From Corynebacterium diphtheriae (GTDB lineage Bacteria; Actinomycetota; Actinomycetes; Mycobacteriales; Mycobacteriaceae), in the NCBI RefSeq assembly GCF_001457455.1, contig NZ_LN831026.1:310001-374000 (forward strand): DNA of 64,000 nt, given 5' to 3'. The translations under genes and the position numbers were made by a program. Shown in pieces: positions 57,826 to 64,000 of this stretch. Position 1 is the first letter of the stretch. Every line of letters starts with the position of its first letter. The notes beneath the pieces are model-generated. The model saw nothing but the letters and a program-made list of their open reading frames with translations, did no database searches and was not told the origin of the DNA.

Positions 57826-57917
57826 TACCTCCACCAGCCTTTCCCTAATTCTTGGGCGTATTGGTCGACAAACTTCTTGACTGTCACATCGTCAATCTCA
57901 CGGTTCCTACCCGATAA
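57825..57917 (-). pseudogene. HicA-like toxin remnant (first)
   Basis: The minus-strand frame upstream of the antitoxin reads GRNREIDDVTVKKFVDQYAQ and ends GWWR with a stop overlapping the antitoxin ATG. RxxEI-D-TVKKFV resembles the end of HicA (HREI...A..I) but an in-frame stop lies just upstream and no start codon is available, so only the 3' end remains. Confidence 0.4.
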
Positions 57918-57950
57918 GCGTCATGGCGCGATAGGACGATTTCCTCAAAT

Positions 57951-58310
57951 TCAAGACCGCGCCGCTTGGCTTCCGCTAGCTATTCGTATAGCGTCACGGA
58001 GTACTCCTGCTGCTTGCAGCTGCCGCGCATGCTGCGACATATTGGCAAGCTCGTGGGCTTCACGCTCGCGGATGGCGGCAAGCTGGTCGCGGGTAGCTTG
58101 AGCTTTCTGTTCCATCTCACCAACAAGGTCAAGATGAACACTAGCTGTTTCCGGTGAATCGGTAAGCTCCGGGAAAAGGGCGAGAGCGTCACGGATTTCT
58201 TCTTGAATCTGGTCAAGACGACGCGCCTGAACGATAACGCCAGGGTCTTCGACAAGCTGGGCAACCCACCAGTTCTCGCCGCGCTCAACACAGGCAGTAA
58301 ACGTATTCAT
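57951..58310 (-). CDS. HicB-like antitoxin (second)
   Basis: 119 residues. MNTFTACVERGENWWVAQLV then EDPGVIVQARRLDQIQEEIRDAL is a clear HicB N-terminal domain. The remainder is a long charged helix (EMEQKAQATRDQLAAIREREAHELANMSQHARQL). The C-terminus may be altered: another frame continues with EAKRRGLEFEEIVLSRHD across the stop, which suggests a frameshift near 57955. A HicA-like remnant ends 4 bases upstream of its ATG, so the pair was once toxin-antitoxin. Whether it still regulates anything is unknown. Confidence 0.75.
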   Translation of the reverse strand: MNTFTACVERGENWWVAQLVEDPGVIVQARRLDQIQEEIRDALALFPELTDSPETASVHLDLVGEMEQKAQATRDQLAAIREREAHELANMSQHARQLQAAGVLRDAIRIASGSQAARS

Positions 58311-58313
58311 GTC

Positions 58314-58423
58314 CTACTGTTCCATTCCGATTTGCTTGTAGATTTTACGAGCCATGAGATTGTCAATCTCCTTGTGGCGCCCCACGGTGGTGTACTTAAG
58401 TAGACATGGTGACCTACGTTGGC
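58314..58423 (-). pseudogene. HicA-like toxin remnant (second)
   Basis: The 3' part reads TTVGRHKEIDNLMARKIYKQ and ends GMEQ, close to the HicA C-terminus (PRHKEI...ARKI). Just upstream the needed GHHVYL continues in another frame (58399-58414), so one frameshift separates the conserved SHH-type segment from the end. No start codon or N-terminus is recognisable. Confidence 0.5.
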
Positions 58424-58493
58424 TAGAGCAACGGCGCAGGCATTGAGGGTGAAGGGACTATAAAATATCCTCGCGTGCACGCGGTTATGCAAG

Positions 58494-58958
58494 CTAAGCG
58501 AGTATGGCTTCCTCCAGGAACTCCTCACGGCTCCAATATGCGGGGTCAAACCATCCAATTGTTTCACCCACCTCAATAGCTACAAAAACGTCGGGAAGCA
58601 AAACATAGGAGTCCCGTTTTACTACTTCGAGCCCCTTATCTTCCAATGCTCGCGCGACCCGCTCAAGACTAGTCATCCAACCTTCACCGGGCTGGCAGTT
58701 AAGGTCTACGCCGTAGAAGGTATCCGTAATCGGTAATTCCATGTACTTCATCTCAACCGTGATACAGATACCATCCTCGACGCAGCATACGATCTTCCGG
58801 CCAGGGTCACCGGGCTCTAAAGCCTCGATATCAACCCACCCTTCAAACTCCTCCACATAGGTATCAGCACCCAATTCAGACTGATAACACGCCTCGGTAG
58901 CCTGAGCAACCGTCATACCGGGTTTGACTGGCAACGGGCAGGAACTTTCAATCTTCAT
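58494..58958 (-). CDS. Hypothetical protein (154 residues)
   Basis: A soluble acidic protein from ATG 58958, which follows AAGGAAG at 9 bases. It has no signal peptide or membrane segment. It contains GWVDIEALEPGDPGRKIVCC, an aromatic-rich end (IGWFDPAYWSREEF) and scattered cysteines. I do not recognise the family. Its size, acidity and position next to another lone small soluble gene resemble immunity proteins left behind by toxin systems, but that is only a contextual guess. Confidence 0.6.
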   Translation of the reverse strand: MKIESSCPLPVKPGMTVAQATEACYQSELGADTYVEEFEGWVDIEALEPGDPGRKIVCCVEDGICITVEMKYMELPITDTFYGVDLNCQPGEGWMTSLERVARALEDKGLEVVKRDSYVLLPDVFVAIEVGETIGWFDPAYWSREEFLEEAILA

Positions 58959-59050
58959 TTTCTGCGTCTTCCTTTTCGTTGGTTGTTTCATCCATCAGGT
59001 TATGGCGATCCTGTCGCGTAGGTTAATACGTGCAGTTACATGCCAGAGGT

Positions 59051-59458
59051 TTATTCGCTAGCCCAGCAAATAGCGGCAACTTTGCCGAATTGGTACGACA
59101 ATGCGATCACTCTATTTTCATGGTGAATGTTAATGCCGTCCCTGTCGTGGACGAACTCAATGCTCAAATCCTTCAAAGCTTTCACAAACTTTCGATTTGG
59201 TAACGACAACGGGATATCAAGGAAGCTGTCCGCTTCTTTCACATCTAAAATCTCGATGGACGAAATCAATCCGTCACATTCAGAACCCTGAATGGTGTAG
59301 TTGTTTTCGCCGATAGTACATTCTCCAAGAATTTTTCCTGTGGTCGACATTTCGAGAAACGAAATGTCGCGATAGCGGTAGTTAGACAGAAGGCTTTCAT
59401 AGTATGAAATCGGAGCGACCTGCTGCAGCGGTGCTGGAACTTCAAACGTAAATTTCAT
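59051..59458 (-). CDS. Hypothetical protein (135 residues)
   Basis: A soluble acidic protein from ATG 59458 (after AAGGAAGATGTGGAGA). MKFTFEVPAPLQQVAPISYY opens it, and IEILDVKEADSFLDIPLSL and DGINIHHENRVIALSY follow; the pattern suggests a beta-rich fold. No motif was recognised. It has the same type of ribosome-binding sequence and orientation as the preceding hypothetical gene. An immunity-type protein is one possibility, without direct support. Confidence 0.6.
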   Translation of the reverse strand: MKFTFEVPAPLQQVAPISYYESLLSNYRYRDISFLEMSTTGKILGECTIGENNYTIQGSECDGLISSIEILDVKEADSFLDIPLSLPNRKFVKALKDLSIEFVHDRDGINIHHENRVIALSYQFGKVAAICWASE

Positions 59459-59632
59459 TCTCCACATCTTCCTTAAGTACATCACCACGCAATGATTGCG
59501 GTGGCAGTCATGCTGATCACCCAAAGTATCTGCTCTGCTGGGTGACTAAGTTTTTCTCCCAAGGCCCCATTGGAACGGTTATGGCGTTGGGGTACGAACC
59601 TAGGCGAGTCTCGCTGCGACTAGCATGAGCGT

Positions 59633-60859
59633 GTGGCAACTTTTCGCTTTCTGACCCCAAGTTTTTGGATACAGCTTGTTATCCAGACGATTGTAGCGTT
59701 CGTATCGTTGAGATTTATTAGCGCTACTGGGCTCGTAGGTAATTTTAATATCTCACCAACATGGCAGACAGTGTTGTACATCTGCTCATATGTGGGAATC
59801 GCGTTGACCTATGTGGGGCTCTTGCTCCAACGCTGGAAGCCGGTCAGTGGCGTGACCACGGTAACCGTCGGATTGGTGTTTATAAGCCTCTCGCTTACGT
59901 ATAACTTTTTAGCGGGATATGTGGCTGTTTGTTATGAGGCGTGGTTTATTTCTGCACGCATCATGAGGCATCGTTCTCGTTGGCTCACCGCCTTGTTCGT
60001 AGGCAGTTTTGGCTCTATTGCTTTTAATCTGCTGTTTCCCATCCTGTTTTTCAACGTATTGGAAACAGGGGGAGCTGTTGGGATCAAAGAGATTATCCAG
60101 GAGCCACAAACGTGGTTATTTGTCGCGATAGTGGTCACGCTGGTGGTGGTGTCTATCGCGTTGTTTTGGCAGCTGGGGTTATCCACTAAGCGGAAAGCTG
60201 ATGAGCTGCGGGATTTGCGTGCGCGCGCGGAGCTGGCAGCGGTATCTGAACGCAACCGCATTGCGCGCGAGATGCATGACATTGTTGCCCATTCGCTCAC
60301 GGTTGTTATTGCACAGGCAGATGGTGGCCGGTTTGCAGGTAAGGATAATCCGCAACAAGCACTCGCAGCTTTGGAGACGATCTCTTCGGTGGGTAGGGAG
60401 GCGCTTTCTCAGATGCGTGGGTTGTTGAGCGTGTTGCGGGAAACAGATGATCGTGACGTGACTGCAGCACCTGGTATTGAAAGTGTGGGCACGCTTATCC
60501 ACGAGGCACAGCTTGCTGGGTTAGATATTCACTATGAGGTGGTGGGGGAGCCGCAGGCGTTGGATGAATCGCGAAGCCTGAGCGTATTTCGTATTGTGCA
60601 GGAGTGCCTGACTAACGTGCTCAAGCACGCGGGTACAACGCGTGCGTGGGTAGTAATGGACTGGAGTGACCCGAGCGTGGTGCGGATCAAAGTAGACAAT
60701 GAAGCGGGGGAAGCGCTGGTGGATACGCAGTCCACTGGAAAAGGGCTTGTTGGTGTGCGGGAGCGTGCGTTGATTCATGGTGGTCGGGCGCGGTGGGGAG
60801 CGTCGATAAGCTACGTTGGGGGATGGTATGTTGAAGCGGAAATTCCGGTGAAAGGCTAA
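59633..60859 (+). CDS. Two-component sensor histidine kinase (NarL-type partner)
   Basis: 408 residues: five to six N-terminal helices to about residue 180 without a large extracytoplasmic domain, so it probably senses something in the membrane. The HisKA_3 phosphoacceptor is EMHDIVAHSL (His215), and the ATPase region has ECLTNVLKHAGTT (N-box) and GKGLVGVRERALIHGG. This is the DesK/LiaS-like class. GTG 59633 has only a weak upstream GAGCG. It lies 4 bases before the regulator gene, with an ABC transporter downstream that may be the target. Confidence 0.9.
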   Translation: MATFRFLTPSFWIQLVIQTIVAFVSLRFISATGLVGNFNISPTWQTVLYICSYVGIALTYVGLLLQRWKPVSGVTTVTVGLVFISLSLTYNFLAGYVAVCYEAWFISARIMRHRSRWLTALFVGSFGSIAFNLLFPILFFNVLETGGAVGIKEIIQEPQTWLFVAIVVTLVVVSIALFWQLGLSTKRKADELRDLRARAELAAVSERNRIAREMHDIVAHSLTVVIAQADGGRFAGKDNPQQALAALETISSVGREALSQMRGLLSVLRETDDRDVTAAPGIESVGTLIHEAQLAGLDIHYEVVGEPQALDESRSLSVFRIVQECLTNVLKHAGTTRAWVVMDWSDPSVVRIKVDNEAGEALVDTQSTGKGLVGVRERALIHGGRARWGASISYVGGWYVEAEIPVKG

Positions 60860-60863
60860 AACG

Positions 60864-61565
60864 GTGATCACTGTAGGGTTAGTGGATGACCAGCAGCTAG
60901 TGCGGGCTGGGTTTCGTATGGTGTTGGATTCGCAAAGCGATATCACCGTGGCGTGGGAAGCCAACGACGGCAAAGAAGCACTAGAAAACGCCGCAAATAC
61001 GCCGGTAGACGTGATTTTGATGGATGTGCAAATGCCGGTGATGGATGGCCTCGAAGCCACCAAACGGATCGTGGCAACCAACACCGATACCCGCATTATT
61101 GTGTTGACCACCTTTGACAGCGAAAACTATGTGGTCGGGGCCGTAGAACACGGTGCCTCAGGATTCCTCCTAAAAGACACCGCCCCCGAAGACCTCATAG
61201 CAGCGGTGCGTACTGTGGGAGAGCAAAGCGCTGTGATTAGCCCAGCCGCTACCGCCGTACTGTTTAAGAGCATGCGCGGCCACGCACCGCAAACCGACCT
61301 GGTGGCAACCCCAGGCGGCGATATCAACGCAGGGCTGATTGACCCACTTACCCCGCGTGAACAGGAAATTCTGCTGCTTATTGCATTGGGCAAGTCCAAT
61401 ACCGAGATCGCCGAAGAACTGTTCATCTCGTTGCCCACGGTAAAAACCCACGTGAGCAAGGTGCTATCCAAAACTGGTTCCCGAGACCGAGTCCATGCGG
61501 TGCTGTTTGCTTTTAGCAGGGGATTGGTAGCGCCCAACCAACTGCTGACTCATACCCAGGGCTGA
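60864..61565 (+). CDS. NarL/LuxR-family response regulator
   Basis: 233 residues: receiver domain with VDDQQLVRAGFRMVL, phosphoacceptor Asp54 in VILMDVQMPVMDG and the conserved lysine in FLLKDTAPEDL. A C-terminal LuxR-type helix-turn-helix follows (PLTPREQEILLLIALGKSNTEI, then LPTVKTHVSKVLSK). GTG 60864 follows the kinase by 4 bases, so they are cotranscribed. It most likely controls the ABC genes directly downstream. Confidence 0.94.
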   Translation: MITVGLVDDQQLVRAGFRMVLDSQSDITVAWEANDGKEALENAANTPVDVILMDVQMPVMDGLEATKRIVATNTDTRIIVLTTFDSENYVVGAVEHGASGFLLKDTAPEDLIAAVRTVGEQSAVISPAATAVLFKSMRGHAPQTDLVATPGGDINAGLIDPLTPREQEILLLIALGKSNTEIAEELFISLPTVKTHVSKVLSKTGSRDRVHAVLFAFSRGLVAPNQLLTHTQG

Positions 61566-61627
61566 TATTCCGAGGTTCCGACTGTGGTCTGATGTTTTCG
61601 CCTCCTGTGGTCGCGATGATAGACATC

Positions 61628-62566
61628 ATGATCACAGTCCAAGACCTCGGAAAAACTTACGGTAAGAAAACCGCCATCGCTGGCCTGAACTTTCATGTGC
61701 CAGACGGCCAAGTCACCGGCTTCCTCGGCCCCAACGGCTCCGGAAAATCCACCACCATGCGTTGCATGTTGGGATTGGATACCCCCACAGAAGGCCGCGT
61801 GACCTTCAAGTCCAAGTCCTACAACGATGAGTTCGCGCGCTTGAGCAATAAGCCCAGCGTCGCTGGCGCTATTCTCGACGCCGGCTGGTTCACCCCAGCA
61901 CGGTCCGGCCGCAGCCACTTGCGCGTTATCGCCCGCGGCGCTGGCATTAGCGACGCTCGCGTGGAGGAATGCCTCGACTACGTAGGCATGCGCGAAGCAG
62001 CGCACCAAAAAGTAGGCGGCTACTCCCTTGGTATGAAGCAGCGCATTGGTGTTGCAGCAGCACTATTGGGCAACCCGCAGCACCTGATCTTGGACGAGCC
62101 GGTCAACGGCCTCGACCCAGAAGGCGTGAGCTGGATGCGTAACACTATCCGCGATTTAGCAAGCCAGGGCCGCAGCGTGCTGGTGTCCTCCCACCTGTTG
62201 TCCGAAATGCAGCAGACCGCGGACCGACTCGTGGTGATCGGCAAGGGCAAGATGATCGGCGAGTACACGATGAGCGAGTTCTTGGCTGATGGCACCTCGG
62301 TGCTCGTGGAATCTCCACAGGCAGCACAGCTTTGCGACGCCCTGAAAAACCGTGGTCTTGCCGCCGCAGTACAGGACACCCAGGTGGTCATTGCGTTGGA
62401 GAATGCTGACGACGACCCCGCGGTGCGCGCCCAAGTGGCAGCGCTTGCTCTCGAATACGGTATCGCGGTAACCCGACTAGAAACCCGCCAAGAAAACCTA
62501 GAGCAGCGGTTCCTTGCAGCAACGCAAAGTGTCCAAGAATACCGAACCTCCAACGCCGGCAACTAA
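61628..62566 (+). CDS. ABC transporter ATP-binding protein
   Basis: 312 residues from ATG 61628 (ATG 61616 is an alternative in frame). Walker A GPNGSGKST, signature SLGMKQRIGVAAAL, Walker B LILDEPVNGLD, and a C-terminal extension as in the CcmA/BcrA-type ATPases of ABC-2 exporters. With the next gene it forms a drug- or peptide-resistance-type exporter under the two-component system. No clear ribosome-binding site lies before either ATG. Confidence 0.9.
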   Translation: MITVQDLGKTYGKKTAIAGLNFHVPDGQVTGFLGPNGSGKSTTMRCMLGLDTPTEGRVTFKSKSYNDEFARLSNKPSVAGAILDAGWFTPARSGRSHLRVIARGAGISDARVEECLDYVGMREAAHQKVGGYSLGMKQRIGVAAALLGNPQHLILDEPVNGLDPEGVSWMRNTIRDLASQGRSVLVSSHLLSEMQQTADRLVVIGKGKMIGEYTMSEFLADGTSVLVESPQAAQLCDALKNRGLAAAVQDTQVVIALENADDDPAVRAQVAALALEYGIAVTRLETRQENLEQRFLAATQSVQEYRTSNAGN

Positions 62567-62586
62567 TTAGGAAAGAACTCATACCC

Positions 62587-63354
62587 ATGTTTTTTAACGC
62601 TTTAAAATCCGAGTGGACCAAACTGATGAGCCTGCGCAGTACGGCGGTGTATTTCATCTTGATCACCGGTGCCCTCTATGGGCCCATGGTGCTGCTGGTG
62701 GGCCTTGCTGATACATCTTCGGGTGTTGATTGGAGTTCGTTGCTGGTGGGCTGGGGCATCGCAGTAGCAATTTCGACTGCTTTTGCCGGTGCCAGTGTTG
62801 CCGGTGAACTAGACGATCACATGCACGCGCATGCTTATCTCACCCAGAATTCCCGAAGCACCTGGGTCGCCGCAAAATCCGTGGTGTACACCGTTTTCTT
62901 GGCTATTACTTTTGCCATCGGCATTGGTCTGGCGGTAGCAGTTGCCCAAGTATTCCCCGACAGCAGTTTTAGCGGCGGGGAAACCACGGACCTGTTCATA
63001 GCGTTATTCTATGCCATTATTTTTGGTAGCTTTGCTTTCGCTATCGGCATGCTCACACGCAGTAAGGTTGCGGCGGTGGCTCTTCCACTGGCGTGGATGC
63101 TGGTGATAGATCAGCTCATTCCCTTGGCAGCATCCAAGATTGAGGCAGCAACATTCTTGTGGCTGCTGAGCCCTCGTCCTCGCAGCGGCCAGTTGGCTGA
63201 TACGATTGCTGGAACGGTGGAAACCGGAATGGAGCATGGTTTTGAGCTCGGACAGATTCAGCCCGATTGGTTCAACGTTGCTGTGATTGCGGGCTGGGTG
63301 GTTGTTGCTACGGTGTCTGTTTTTGCGGTCAACCGTGTTCGCGATGTCCGTTAA
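62587..63354 (+). CDS. ABC-2 type transporter permease
   Basis: 255 residues with six membrane segments (about 18-40, 50-70, 98-122, 135-160, 165-190, 220-245). FFNALKSEWTKLMSLRSTAVYF at the N-terminus is typical of ABC-2 permeases paired with BcrA-like ATPases. ATG 62587 follows AGGAAAGAAC. It is the last gene of the kinase-regulator-transporter unit; the substrate is unknown. Confidence 0.88.
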   Translation: MFFNALKSEWTKLMSLRSTAVYFILITGALYGPMVLLVGLADTSSGVDWSSLLVGWGIAVAISTAFAGASVAGELDDHMHAHAYLTQNSRSTWVAAKSVVYTVFLAITFAIGIGLAVAVAQVFPDSSFSGGETTDLFIALFYAIIFGSFAFAIGMLTRSKVAAVALPLAWMLVIDQLIPLAASKIEAATFLWLLSPRPRSGQLADTIAGTVETGMEHGFELGQIQPDWFNVAVIAGWVVVATVSVFAVNRVRDVR

Positions 63355-63356
63355 GG

Positions 63357-63369
63357 TACAATCCGCTGG
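63357..63369 (+). promoter_or_regulatory. Possible promoter for a leaderless mRNA
   Basis: TACAAT (63357-63362) ends 7 bases before the GTG at 63370, and no ribosome-binding site precedes that GTG. A transcript starting at or one base from the G would have no leader. The -35 region shows no consensus. Confidence 0.4.
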
Positions 63370-64000
63370 GTGAAGCAGACTGCGCAGACACATGTCTTTA
63401 TAGTGGGCGCGCTGGGAATCACCATGACGTACCTGGCGCTTACGGGGCGGATCAATAATTATCTTCAACCAGGTTTTCGCCCCGTCAGTTTGGCAACTGG
63501 CCTCGTGTTGGTTGCCCTTGCGCTGTGGAGCGCAGTACGCCCGAATAGTTTTTCTTCTCGGCGCACATCGTGGTTCCTTTTGGTTCCGGTGTGCGTCGTT
63601 GCTGTGTTTGCGCCAGCGGCTTTGGGGGCGGCAACGCTTAATAGCAGTGGGGTGACCCGTGTGGTGGGAAATAATCTTGACGATCTCGCGTTGCCCAAAC
63701 TTGCCAAAGATCAACTCAATCCGATGACGATGGAGGAGCTCATCACTAGATTTCTGCGCAGTGACTCCGCCACTTTTGACGGCACAGTGGTTGAGGTGGA
63801 AGGGTTTGCCTCGGCTGCTGCGGATGGCACGTGGCGGTTAAGCCGTTACAAGATCTACTGTTGTGCCGCCGATGCGATGGCTTACACCGCAACATTGGAG
63901 ACGTCGACAAGCATGCGTAGCGACCAGTGGTATCGCGTGCGTGGTGTTGTGCGCGTCTCGTCCGCGCATAACCCGCAATTCCCCGTGATTGAGGTAGACA
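63370..64000 (+). CDS. TIGR03943-like membrane protein (5' part only)
   Basis: 210 residues are visible and the frame runs off the window. Two to three N-terminal helices (HVFIVGALGITMTYLAL, RPVSLATGLVLVALAL, WFLLVPVCVVAVFAP) are followed by an extracytoplasmic domain with FDGTVVEVEGFAS and RYKIYCCAADAM. This matches the YcgQ/TIGR03943 family, which pairs with YcgR-like permeases in other bacteria. Function is unproven. The start has no ribosome-binding site. Confidence 0.8.
   Translation, partial: MKQTAQTHVFIVGALGITMTYLALTGRINNYLQPGFRPVSLATGLVLVALALWSAVRPNSFSSRRTSWFLLVPVCVVAVFAPAALGAATLNSSGVTRVVGNNLDDLALPKLAKDQLNPMTMEELITRFLRSDSATFDGTVVEVEGFASAAADGTWRLSRYKIYCCAADAMAYTATLETSTSMRSDQWYRVRGVVRVSSAHNPQFPVIEVD

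Noticed and set aside
61550..62008. Minus-strand frame antisense to the ABC ATPase gene
   Set aside because: It covers the Walker A region of a well-supported gene and shows no own motif.

Overview
The window is a chromosomal segment of a Corynebacterium, most likely of the C. diphtheriae group. The evidence is gene order (hemA-hemC-hemD-hemB, then hemE-hemY-hemL, ccs genes, men genes, secE-nusG-rplK-rplA-rplJ-rplL, rpoBC), protein sequences typical of the genus, menaquinone rather than ubiquinone genes, and DtxR-, Zur- and LexA-like boxes. No rRNA gene, CRISPR array, prophage or intact insertion sequence is visible.

Layout. 1-1091: a partial HAD phosphatase and a glutaredoxin-like gene. 1208-14042: heme biosynthesis (hemA, hemC, hemD fusion, hemB, hemE, hemY/cgoX, hemL), interrupted by two membrane protein genes, one of them a P-type-ATPase-like protein that has lost its catalytic motifs. 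14039-18505: a histidine phosphatase and a System II cytochrome c maturation set (tlpA-like, ccdA, resB, ccsA). 18502-20177: an ArsR regulator with a DtxR-like box, small membrane proteins and menA. 20319-21428: a DUF222/HNH protein whose upstream region has a LexA-like box. 21388-31135: menE, menB, menC, menD, menG, a mannosyltransferase, a lactate-dehydrogenase-like gene, menJ and a polyprenyl diphosphate synthase. Heme, cytochrome c and menaquinone genes together amount to a respiratory-chain building block.

31187-35635: tRNA genes Tyr, Thr, Met and Trp, then secE, nusG and ribosomal protein genes with an L10 leader and attenuator. 35695-44539: a probable zinc/manganese ABC transporter of the actinobacterial anchored-repeat type. 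The solute-binding protein itself and at least three surface proteins share a histidine-containing repeat domain, and a Zur-like box precedes the operon. 44736-52288: rpoB and rpoC with a strong terminator.

52361-59560: an A+T-rich accessory island on the minus strand. Its core is a RiPP cluster resembling the Bacillus subtilis epeXEPAB (yydFGHIJ) epipeptide operon: a previously easy-to-miss 34-residue precursor gene (56506-56610), a radical SAM/SPASM epimerase-like enzyme, an M50-type membrane protease and an ABC exporter whose permease is of the FtsX kind. An IS3-type transposase remnant, two HicB-like antitoxins with decayed HicA remnants, and two orphan hypothetical genes follow. 59633-63354: a NarL-type two-component system and an ABC-2 transporter. 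The window ends inside a TIGR03943-like membrane protein gene.
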